Assembly: GCA_014218215.1 (NCBI GenBank)
Contig: CP043652.1
Span: forward strand, 3,534,001 to 3,598,000
Direction of reading: 5' to 3'
DNA length: 64,000 nucleotides
Origin: Geodermatophilaceae bacterium NBWT11
GTDB taxonomy: Bacteria > Actinomycetota > Actinomycetes > Mycobacteriales > Geodermatophilaceae
The notes below the pieces were generated by a model. The model had not been told where the DNA came from. It saw only the letters and a list, made by a program, of their open reading frames with translations, and searched no databases. The position numbers and the translations under genes were made by a program. This document shows positions 47,904 through 56,344 of this stretch, one piece after another; position 1 is the stretch's first letter, and each line of letters begins with the position of its first letter.

Positions 47904-48182
47904 GTGTTCGTCGTGACCAGGTTCCGGGTCGACCCCGCCGTCCGCGCCGAGGTGGCCGGGCACGGCGCCGCGTTGCTCGCTGTCCTCGAGACGCTGCCCG
48001 GCTTCCGGTCCGGGGAGCTGGGTGCGGCCGCCGACGACGAGGGGCTGCTCGCACTGCTCACCACCTGGGACGGCGTCGGCGCCTACCGCCGGGCGCTCGG
48101 CCAGGCCCAGGTCAAGATCGTCGGTGCGCCGCTGTGGGTGCACGCGGTCGACGAGCCCGGGGTCTACGTGTCGGGGGAGTGA
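47904..48182 (+). CDS. Antibiotic biosynthesis monooxygenase-like protein
   Basis: A 92-residue dimeric alpha-beta-barrel protein (ABM family). The sequence VFVVTRFRVDPAVRAEVAGHGAALLAVLETLPGFRSGELGAAADDEGLLALLTTWDGVGAYRRAL shows the F-R-V ... LPGF ... TTWDG pattern. No catalytic residues can be named. GTG 47904 is chosen because GGAGG lies five bases upstream; GTG 47898 is inside that ribosome site. It sits between zinc regulators and glyS and shares its promoter region with smtB, so zinc-dependent expression is possible. Confidence 0.75.
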   Translation: MFVVTRFRVDPAVRAEVAGHGAALLAVLETLPGFRSGELGAAADDEGLLALLTTWDGVGAYRRALGQAQVKIVGAPLWVHAVDEPGVYVSGE

Positions 48183-48242
48183 CCGGCGGCGACTACCGTC
48201 GACGGGTCAACCGCCGACCGCCAGCCGGATGGAGCCCACCCC

Positions 48243-49667
<1,425 letters not shown>

Positions 49668-49692
49668 CGCCGGGGGTGAGCCGCCCTGCCGT

Positions 49693-49796
49693 GGGGTGAG
49701 CCGCCGTTGAACGCGGCTCATCCCACACGGCCGCGGCCGGGCCCCGAAGCAGGTCCGCCCAGCTGGGGGAGGGGCCGCGGTAGACCGCGGACTTCC
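49693..49796. other. Intergenic inverted repeats after glyS
   Basis: TGAGCCGC at 49697-49704 is mirrored by GCGGCTCA at 49713-49720. A second, longer imperfect hairpin follows (CAGCTGGGGG against CCCCCAGCTG). They probably terminate the glyS transcript; the rest of this 237-bp gap holds the module 2 operator and no other gene. Confidence 0.45.
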
Positions 49797-49833
49797 CCCC
49801 AGCTGCGCGGACCCACCTGCAGCGGAGCGCCGA

Positions 49834-49845
49834 TGACAGGTGTCA
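49834..49845. promoter_or_regulatory. TGAC-N4-GTCA palindrome before ABC module 2
   Basis: TGACAGGTGTCA starts 71 bp before the ATG at 49905, in nearly the same place as TGACATCCGTCA before the ABC gene at 23784. The four spacer bases differ, so the half-sites are the conserved part. Candidate binding site of the LuxR-type regulators. Confidence 0.55.
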
Positions 49846-49904
49846 CGGTGGGGTCGTGATGCTCGGCCCAGGGACGAACTCCCCAGTCGGGCCACGGTGG
49901 GTCC

Positions 49905-50858
49905 ATGACCGAGACCACCGTGGCACTGGGGACGGCGCCGACAGCACCTGCCGCGGGTCCGCCCGCCGTCCGGCTCGCCGGGCTGACCAAGCGCTTCGGA
50001 GCCGTGACCGCCGTCGACGGTCTGGACCTCACCGTCCAGGCCGGTGAGATCGTCGCCTTCCTGGGCCCGAACGGCGCCGGGAAGACCAGCACCATCGACC
50101 TGCTGCTGGGGCTCAGCCGACCCGATGCCGGCTCCGTCGAGGTGCACGGGATGCCCCCGCGCACCGCCGTCGCCCACGGCCTGGTCGCCGCCGTCATGCA
50201 GTCCGGTGGCCTGCTGAAGGACCTCACCGTCGAGGAGACCGCGCGGCTGACCGCCGGCCTCTTCGCGCACAGTCGACCGGTCGCCGAGGTGCTCGAGCGG
50301 GCCGGGATCGCCGACATCGCCGACCGCCGGGTCGGCAAGTGCTCTGGCGGCCAGCAGCAGCGGCTCCGCTTCGCGATGGCCCTGCTGCCCGAGCCCGAGC
50401 TGCTGGTGCTCGACGAGCCCACCACCGGTATGGACGTCGAAGGCCGGCGGGACTTCTGGACGGCGATCCGCGCCGATGCCGGGCGCGGCCGCACCGTGCT
50501 GTTCGCCACCCACTACCTGGAGGAGGCCGACGCCTACGCCGACCGGATCGTGCTGGTCGCCGGTGGGCGGGTCGTCGCCGACGGCACGGCCGCGGAGATC
50601 CGGGCGCTGTCGGCCGGCCGGCTGGTCACCGCCACCCTCCCGGACGGCGCGGACGAGCTGGACCGGCTGCGTGCACTGCCCGGCGTCGAGGACGTCGAGC
50701 TGCGCGGGCAGACCGTGCACGTGCACAGCGCCGACTCCGACGTCGTCGCCCGGCACCTGCTCACCGCCACCGCCGCGCACGACGTGCAGATCAGCTCGCG
50801 CGGCCTCGAGGACGCCTTCATCGCGCTGACCGGCCGTCACCAGGGAGAGACCCGATGA
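49905..50858 (+). CDS. ABC transporter ATP-binding protein (ABC-2 exporter, module 2)
   Basis: A 317-residue ATPase of the drug-export class. Walker A is [18 protein letters not shown], the signature CSGGQQQRLRFAMALLPE, Walker [21 protein letters not shown] and the H-loop LFATHYLEEAD. The N-terminus has an extra 20 residues rich in Ala and Pro. Order ATPase-permease-kinase-regulator and the EGRR-DFW Walker B region parallel the module at 23784. The next gene overlaps its stop by four bases. Substrate unknown. Confidence 0.93.
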   Translation: MTETTVALGTAPTAPAAGPPAVRLAGLTKRFGAVTAVDGLDLTVQAGEIVAFLGPNGAGKTSTIDLLLGLSRPDAGSVEVHGMPPRTAVAHGLVAAVMQSGGLLKDLTVEETARLTAGLFAHSRPVAEVLERAGIADIADRRVGKCSGGQQQRLRFAMALLPEPELLVLDEPTTGMDVEGRRDFWTAIRADAGRGRTVLFATHYLEEADAYADRIVLVAGGRVVADGTAAEIRALSAGRLVTATLPDGADELDRLRALPGVEDVELRGQTVHVHSADSDVVARHLLTATAAHDVQISSRGLEDAFIALTGRHQGETR

Positions 50859-51646
50859 CCACCGCCGCCGCCACCACCGTCCCCGTCCGGCGCGCCCCGG
50901 CGGCCGGCGGCTTCTCCCTGGGCTTCCTCCGCCTGGAGGTCCGTCGGCTGCTGCGCAACAGGCGGACCCTGGTGTTCACCGTCGTCCTGCCACCGGCCTT
51001 CTACTTCCTGTTCGGCGGGGCGGGCTACTCAGGGGAGACCGCCGGGCGGGGCAACGTGTCGGCGTACGTGATGATCAGCCTGGCGGTGTACGGCGCGATG
51101 ATCGCCACCACGTCGGCCGGGGCGTCGGTGTCGGTGGAACGGGCGGTCGGCTGGTCGCGGCAGCTGCGGCTGACCCCGTTGCGCCCGGTCGCCTACGTCG
51201 TCACCAAGCTGCTGGCCGCCATGGTGATGGGCGCGCTCGCCGTCGCGGTGGTCTTCCTGGCCGCCGGGGTGTTCGGCGGGGCCCGGATGGACCTCTGGGT
51301 CTGGGTCGTCTCCGGGCTGGTGGCCTGGCTCGGCGCCCTGGTGTTCGCCGCCCTGGGGTTGTTCGCCGGGTACCTGCTGCCCTCGGAGAACGTCATGCAG
51401 CTGATGGGCCCGTTGCTGGCGGTGCTGGCCTTCCTCGGTGGGCTGTTCGTGCCGCTGGACGTGCTGGGCGAGACCTTTCGGACCCTGGCCGAGTACACCC
51501 CCGCCTACGGGGTGGGCGCGCTGGCCCGGATGCCACTGACCGATGAGGGCTCGCTGCTGACGGCGGTGCTGAACGTCGTCGCCTGGACGGTGGTCTTCGT
51601 CGCCGGCGCGGCCTTCCGGTTCCGTCGCGACACCGCGCGCGTGTGA
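50855..51646 (+). CDS. ABC-2 type permease (module 2)
   Basis: A 263-residue membrane subunit with about six membrane segments. The N-terminus FLRLEVRRLLRNRRTLVFTVVLPPAFYFLFGGAGYSG is the usual ABC-2 start, and VERAVGWSRQLRLTPLRPVAYVVTKLLAAM the coupling region, paralogous to the RASGWLRQLRVLPIPGRTVV part of the other module. The ATG overlaps the ATPase stop; GTG of the kinase overlaps its own stop. Exporter channel, substrate not known. Confidence 0.9.
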   Translation: MTTAAATTVPVRRAPAAGGFSLGFLRLEVRRLLRNRRTLVFTVVLPPAFYFLFGGAGYSGETAGRGNVSAYVMISLAVYGAMIATTSAGASVSVERAVGWSRQLRLTPLRPVAYVVTKLLAAMVMGALAVAVVFLAAGVFGGARMDLWVWVVSGLVAWLGALVFAALGLFAGYLLPSENVMQLMGPLLAVLAFLGGLFVPLDVLGETFRTLAEYTPAYGVGALARMPLTDEGSLLTAVLNVVAWTVVFVAGAAFRFRRDTARV

Positions 51647-52809
51647 CCAGCACTGACACCGACCTCCGGGGGCCAGACTGGCCCTCGGAGGTGGTCGTGG
51701 TGCAGCAGGTCGAGGACGTGCTGGGTCGGCCCCGGCTGGGGCGTTGGGGGTCGGTCTTCGCCGTCGCCTGGCTGGTCTACCTCCTGCAACCGCTGCACGC
51801 AGCCCTCGGGGAGCCCGACCTCGTCCTCCGGGTCCTGGGCCTGGCCGCCCTGATGCTCTTCGCGGCCGGGTTCGCGGTCTTCTTCGGCTGGCTGCGGGCC
51901 CGCCGGATCGCGGCCCGCCCGGTGGCCGAGCCCGTCGTCCTCGCGTCGCTGGCGACCGGGGGCCTGCTGCTCGGGATCGCCGCCCCGGCCACCGGGCAGG
52001 ACGTGCTGGTCGGCGTCGTCTACCTCGGGGTGGCCTCGGTGATGGCACTGCCGCTGCGCCGGGCCCTGGTCGTGGTCGCCGTGCTGGTCGTGAGCACCGT
52101 GGGGCTGCCCCGGGTGGTGCCGGGGTGGGAGGGCACCTGGGACGTCCTCCCCGAGCTGCTGCTGGCCTGCTTCGCTGCCTACGGCGTCGGCCAGGTCGTG
52201 CTGCGCAACGGCGAGCTGGCCCGGGCGCGCGAGCAGATCACCGAGCTGGCGGTCAGCCGGGAGCGGGAACGGCTGGCCCGCGACGTGCACGACATCCTCG
52301 GGCACTCCCTGACCGTCATCACGGTCAAGAGCGAACTGGTCGGACGGCTGCTGGAGGGCACCGAGCACGACCGTGCCCGCCGCGAGGTCGCCGAGCTCGA
52401 GCAGCTGGCCCGCGGAGCGCTGGCCGACGTCCGCTCCACCGTCGCCGGGACCCGGGAGGTGTCGCTGGCCGGTGAGCTGGCAGCGGCCCGCCGTGCCCTG
52501 GACGCCGCGGGCATCGACGCCGACCTGCCGGGCTCGGTGGAGCTAGCCCCGCCCGCCCACCGCGAGCTGTTCGCCTGGGCGCTGCGCGAGGGAGTCACCA
52601 ACGTCGTCCGGCACTCGGCGGCCCGGCGGTGCGTCGTGACGCTGGACGGCCGCGCACTGGAGGTCTGCGACGACGGCCGCGGGGTCGGTGTCGCCGGGGG
52701 CGGGGGCACCGGGCTGGACGGCCTGCGGGCCCGGGCCGAGGCCACCGGGGCGACGCTGCACTGCGGGCCCACCCGGCCCGGCTTCCTGCTGCGGGTGGAG
52801 GTCCCGTGA
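51643..52809 (+). CDS. Sensor histidine kinase, DesK/HisKA_3 type (module 2)
   Basis: A 388-residue membrane kinase with about five membrane segments. The histidine lies in ERERLARDVHDILGHSLTVITVKSELVGRLL; the N box is REGVTNVVRHSAARRC and G1/G2 CDDGRGVGVAGGGGTGLDGLRARAEATG. GTG 51643 overlaps the permease stop. It pairs with the regulator at 52806, whose start overlaps its stop. Like its module 1 counterpart it has no large external domain, suggesting membrane sensing. Confidence 0.93.
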   Translation: MTSTDTDLRGPDWPSEVVVVQQVEDVLGRPRLGRWGSVFAVAWLVYLLQPLHAALGEPDLVLRVLGLAALMLFAAGFAVFFGWLRARRIAARPVAEPVVLASLATGGLLLGIAAPATGQDVLVGVVYLGVASVMALPLRRALVVVAVLVVSTVGLPRVVPGWEGTWDVLPELLLACFAAYGVGQVVLRNGELARAREQITELAVSRERERLARDVHDILGHSLTVITVKSELVGRLLEGTEHDRARREVAELEQLARGALADVRSTVAGTREVSLAGELAAARRALDAAGIDADLPGSVELAPPAHRELFAWALREGVTNVVRHSAARRCVVTLDGRALEVCDDGRGVGVAGGGGTGLDGLRARAEATGATLHCGPTRPGFLLRVEVP

Positions 52810-53414
52810 TCCGGGTGCTGCTCGCCGACGACCAGGCGCTGGTCCGTGGTGCCCTGGCCGCGCTGCTGGACCTGGAGGCCGATCTCGAGGTGGTCGCCGA
52901 GGTGGGGCGCGGTGACGAGGTGGTCGATGCCGTCCGCGAGAACCGGGCTGACGTGGCGCTGCTCGACGTCCAGATGCCCGGGCTGGACGGGATCGCCGCC
53001 ACCGCCGCGCTGCGCGACGCCGTCCCCGGCTGCCGGGTGCTGGTGGTGACCACGTTCGGCCGGCCCGGTTACCTGCGCCGGGCGATGGACGCCGGGGCGG
53101 CCGGCTTCGTGGTCAAGGACACCCCGGCCCGGCAGCTGGCCGACGCCGTCCGCCGGGTGCACGGCGGCCTGCGGGTGGTGGACCCGGCGCTGGCCGCCGA
53201 GACCCTCACCGCGGGGGACAGTCCGCTCTCGGCGCGGGAGACCGAGGTGCTCGGTGCGGCGCGGGACGGCGGCACGGTCGCCGACCTGGCGAAGGCGCTG
53301 CACCTGGCCCCGGGAACGGTGCGCAACCACCTGTCCGCAGCGATCGGCAAGACCGGTGCGCGGACCCGGGCCGAGGCGGTCCGGTTGGCCGATGGGAACG
53401 GCTGGCTGACCTGA
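52806..53414 (+). CDS. NarL/LuxR-family response regulator (module 2)
   Basis: A 202-residue regulator. The receiver reads VIRVLLADDQALVRGALAALLDLEADLEVVAEVGRGDEVVDAVREN, with the phospho-aspartate in VALLDVQMPGLDG and the lysine in GFVVKDTPARQLADAVR. The HTH is LSARETEVLGAARDGGTVADLAKALHLAPGTVRNHLSAAIGKTGARTRAEAVRLA. It is clearly the closest relative, in this window, of the regulator at 26535 (over half of positions identical by eye). Both modules probably arose by duplication of the complete operon. Confidence 0.94.
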   Translation: MIRVLLADDQALVRGALAALLDLEADLEVVAEVGRGDEVVDAVRENRADVALLDVQMPGLDGIAATAALRDAVPGCRVLVVTTFGRPGYLRRAMDAGAAGFVVKDTPARQLADAVRRVHGGLRVVDPALAAETLTAGDSPLSARETEVLGAARDGGTVADLAKALHLAPGTVRNHLSAAIGKTGARTRAEAVRLADGNGWLT

Positions 53415-53427
53415 GCACCGGCCCGCC

Positions 53428-53433
53428 TACCCT
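53428..53433 (+). promoter_or_regulatory. Putative -10 of a leaderless dusB transcript
   Basis: TACCCT fits TANNNT and ends six bases before the GTG at 53440, with no room for a ribosome-binding site. Confidence 0.35.
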
Positions 53434-53439
53434 CGAGGG

Positions 53440-54603
53440 GTGACCGCCGTCCTCGAACGCCCCACCGGCGTGCCCGCGCCGCTGCGGCTGGGCGCGCTGA
53501 CCGTGGACCCCGCCGTCGTCCTCGCCCCGATGGCCGGGATCACCAACCCGGCCTTCCGCACGCTGTGCCGTGAGTTCGGGGCCGGGCTCTACGTCTGCGA
53601 GATGATCACCACCCGTGCGCTGGTCGAGCGCAACGAGAAGACGCTGCGGATGGTGCGCGCGACCACCGAGGAGGCCGACGCCTTCTCGGTGCAGCTGTAC
53701 GGCGTCGACCCGGCGACCGTCGAGCGCGCGGTGCAGCTGCTGGTCGACGAGTGCGTCGCCGGCACGCGCCCGGCGCACATCGACCTCAACTTCGGCTGCC
53801 CGGTCCCCAAGGTCACCCGCAAGGGCGGCGGCTCGGCCCTGCCCTGGCGCCGGCGGCTGTTCGGCGACATCGTCTCCCGCGCGGTCCGGGCCGCCGGGGA
53901 CGTCCCGGTCACGGTGAAGACCCGGGTGGGCATCGACCCTGCGCACCACACCTACCTCGACGCCGGCCGGATCGCCCAGGACGCCGGCGCCGCCGCGATC
54001 ACCCTGCACGGGCGCACCGCCGACCAGCTCTACAGCGGGACGGCGGACTGGTCGCACATCGCCCGGCTCGTGGAGACCGTCGACATCCCGGTGCTCGGCA
54101 ACGGCGACGTCTGGGAGGCCGACGACGCGCTGCGGATGGTGGCCGAGACCGGTTGCGCCGGCGTCGTCGTGGGCCGCGGGTGCCTGGGCCGGCCGTGGCT
54201 GTTCGGCGACCTCGCCGCGGCGTTCGCCGGCTCCCCGCAGCGGGCGCTGCCGACGATGCGCGAGGTGGCCGCGGTGATGCACCGGCACGCCACCCTGCTG
54301 GCCGCCGAGCACGGTGAGCAGCACGGCTGCTCGGACTTCCGCAAGCACGTGGCCTGGTACACCAAGGGCTTCTCGGTCGGCTCGGACACCCGCCGGGCGC
54401 TGGCGATGGTGAGCTCCCTGGACGAGCTCGCCGAGCTGCTGGCCGGCATCGAGGACCAGCCCTATCCGACCGCCGTGCTCGGCGCGCCCCGTGGGCGCAC
54501 CACCCCGCCGCGGCCGGTCGCCCTCCCCGAGGGCTGGCTCGAGGGCGACCGGGACGACCCCCGGCCCCCGCGCGGTGCCGAGCTGGAGGTCAGCGGCGGA
54601 TGA
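53440..54603 (+). CDS. dusB: tRNA-dihydrouridine synthase DusB
   Basis: A 387-residue FMN enzyme that reduces uridines in the D loop of tRNA. The start PAVVLAPMAGITNPAFRTLCREFGAGLYVCEMITTRALV, the catalytic cysteine in HIDLNFGCPVPKVTRKGGGSAL, TVKTRVGID, ITLHGRTADQLYSGTADW and VLGNGDVWEADDALRM ... GVVVGRGCLGRPWLF are all diagnostic. GTG 53440. A C-terminal tail of about 50 residues follows the catalytic fold. The next gene overlaps its stop. Confidence 0.96.
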   Translation: MTAVLERPTGVPAPLRLGALTVDPAVVLAPMAGITNPAFRTLCREFGAGLYVCEMITTRALVERNEKTLRMVRATTEEADAFSVQLYGVDPATVERAVQLLVDECVAGTRPAHIDLNFGCPVPKVTRKGGGSALPWRRRLFGDIVSRAVRAAGDVPVTVKTRVGIDPAHHTYLDAGRIAQDAGAAAITLHGRTADQLYSGTADWSHIARLVETVDIPVLGNGDVWEADDALRMVAETGCAGVVVGRGCLGRPWLFGDLAAAFAGSPQRALPTMREVAAVMHRHATLLAAEHGEQHGCSDFRKHVAWYTKGFSVGSDTRRALAMVSSLDELAELLAGIEDQPYPTAVLGAPRGRTTPPRPVALPEGWLEGDRDDPRPPRGAELEVSGG

Positions 54604-55046
54604 GCGAGCCCTACCTGTACGACGACGACCCGCAGCCGCTGCACGCCGGTGCCGGCCGCTCCCGCAAGGGCCTGCTGCTGGCCATCGGCGGCGGCACCGT
54701 GGTGGTCGCCGTCGCCGCGGTGTTCAGCCTCAACGCCCTGCAGGGCTCCCCGGAGGAGCAGGTCGAGCAGGTCGCCGACGTGTTCACCCGGGCGCTCGTC
54801 GCCGGGGACGAGGAGACCGCGTGGGGCCTGCTCTGCGACGCCGAGCAGGACCGGATCGACGCCAGCCAGGTCGCCACGGACTACCTGCGGGCCGGCACCC
54901 CGCAGGTCGGGACGGCGACGGAGGCCGAGCTGGACGGCGTCCAGGCCCGCACGGTGACCGTCCGCTGGGACGACGACGGCGTGGTGACCACCAGCGAGCT
55001 GACCCTCGTCGCCGAGGACGGTCCGAAGGTCTGCGCGGGGAGCTGA
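54600..55046 (+). CDS. Hypothetical membrane-anchored protein
   Basis: A 148-residue protein with one membrane segment near the N-terminus (GLLLAIGGGTVVVAVAAVFSLNAL) and an outside domain of about 100 residues: SPEEQVEQVADVFTRALVAGDEETAWGLLCDAEQDRIDASQVATDYL, which looks like the NTF2-like/DUF4878 fold of actinobacterial secreted proteins. It has two cysteines (LLCD, VCAG). Function unknown. ATG 54600 overlaps the dusB stop. Confidence 0.75.
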   Translation: MSEPYLYDDDPQPLHAGAGRSRKGLLLAIGGGTVVVAVAAVFSLNALQGSPEEQVEQVADVFTRALVAGDEETAWGLLCDAEQDRIDASQVATDYLRAGTPQVGTATEAELDGVQARTVTVRWDDDGVVTTSELTLVAEDGPKVCAGS

Positions 55047-55086
55047 CCTCCCCGGGACCGTCAGGGTCGCGTGGTACCCATGACCC

Positions 55087-55707
55087 GTGATCGGTGGCTT
55101 CGTCTCGCGCACGGTGGGCGCCCTCGTGCTCGCCGCGGGCCTGGTCGTCGTCTCCACCGCCACCGCGATCTGGTGGACGGCGCGGCAGGACTCCCAGCCC
55201 ACCTCCGACGCGATCGTCGTGCTGGGCACCGCGCAGTACAACGGCGTGCCCAGCTCGATCTTCGAGGCCCGGCTGGAGCACGCGCTGGCGTTGTGGGAGC
55301 AGGGCGTCGCCCCGGTCGTGGTGACCGTGGGCGGCCGGGCCGAGGGCGACGTGTTCAGCGAGGCCGAGGCCGGCCGGGACTACCTCGCCGCGGCCGGGGT
55401 CCCCGACGACGGGCTGCTCGCCGTCCCCGAGGGCGTGGACACCCTGGAGAGCATGCGCGAGGTCGCTTCCGCCTTCGACGAGCGCGGCTGGTCCACCGCG
55501 GTGCTGGTCACCGACCCCTGGCACGCGATGCGCGCGGAGCGGATGGCCGAGGACTCCGGCATGGAGGCCAGCAGCTCCCCGACCCGGCAGGGCCCGGCCG
55601 TGCAGACCCGCGCCGTGCAGTTCCGCTACATCCTGCGCGAGACGGCGGCCTACCTGCTGTACCGGGCGACCGGGGAGAGCGTGGCCGGGGCACCGGGCAT
55701 CTCGTGA
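55087..55707 (+). CDS. YdcF/ElyC (DUF218) family membrane protein
   Basis: A 206-residue protein with an N-terminal membrane segment (TVGALVLAAGLVVVSTATAIWW) and a DUF218 domain: SDAIVVLGTAQYNGVPSSIFEARLEHALALWEQGVAPVVVTVGGRAEGDVFSEAEAGRDYLAAAGVP, then STAVLVTDPWHAMRAERMAEDSGM. These proteins are linked to envelope polysaccharide and peptidoglycan precursor handling (ElyC, SanA), but their reaction is not known. GTG 55087. The next gene starts at its stop. Confidence 0.88.
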   Translation: MIGGFVSRTVGALVLAAGLVVVSTATAIWWTARQDSQPTSDAIVVLGTAQYNGVPSSIFEARLEHALALWEQGVAPVVVTVGGRAEGDVFSEAEAGRDYLAAAGVPDDGLLAVPEGVDTLESMREVASAFDERGWSTAVLVTDPWHAMRAERMAEDSGMEASSSPTRQGPAVQTRAVQFRYILRETAAYLLYRATGESVAGAPGIS

Positions 55708-56213
55708 CGCTCTACACGCTCACCGGCGCCGGGCACCGCGGGATGGAGGCCGGCGTGCGTGCCGTCGTCGCCGGCGGGGACGGAGACAAGGCGGCGACCG
55801 GGGGAGTGGTGGTCGCGACCCTGGAGCAGGGGTTCTGGCGGGAACGCGCCCGGGCCCTGGTCGGTGGTCAGGAGTGGGTGTTCGGCAAGGAGACCGGGGA
55901 CCTCGGGGCGCGGCTGTCGGCCGACCCGGAGCACACCACGCGGATGCGCGCCGTCCGCACCTCGTTCTGGACCTCCCGCCACGAGGTCGACCTGGAGGGC
56001 GTGCTCGTCCAGGTCCAGGGCGGGGCCCGCAACCGGGTGTGGACCGTGGACGGCCAGCAGATCGGCACCAGCGGGCGGATCGGCTTCTGGAGCCCCACGC
56101 CCACCCTGACGCTGCGCGAGGACGTCCCGCTGCACCACGCGGTGTTCCTGGTCTGGCTCGACTTCACCTTCACCCGGCGCAACAACCAGGCGGCGGCTGC
56201 TGCTGCCACCTGA
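55704..56213 (+). CDS. Hypothetical protein, beta-rich
   Basis: A 169-residue protein without signal peptide or membrane segment. It starts VTLYTLTGAGHRGMEAGVRAVV and contains many alternating hydrophobic strands (EWVFGKETGDLGARLS ... VDLEGVLVQVQGG ... VFLVWLDFTFTRRNN). I do not recognise it with confidence; a Tubby/LURP-one-like beta barrel is possible. Start GTG 55704 overlaps the DUF218 stop. Confidence 0.6.
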   Translation: MTLYTLTGAGHRGMEAGVRAVVAGGDGDKAATGGVVVATLEQGFWRERARALVGGQEWVFGKETGDLGARLSADPEHTTRMRAVRTSFWTSRHEVDLEGVLVQVQGGARNRVWTVDGQQIGTSGRIGFWSPTPTLTLREDVPLHHAVFLVWLDFTFTRRNNQAAAAAAT

Positions 56214-56344
56214 CCGGTGTGGACACCGCCGTGACGTCGTCGTCCCCGCGCGGGATGATGGGGACGGCGACCCGGGTCGGGCCGTCCGGGAGGGGGAACG
56301 GTGCTCGAGCTGAGCAGGGCCGCAGCGCACGGGACGGACGTCTG

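Noticed and set aside
49834-49845. TGACAGGTGTCA as part of a glyS terminator
   Set aside because: It lies more than 160 bp after the glyS stop, beyond two stronger hairpins, and has a counterpart before the other ABC module.
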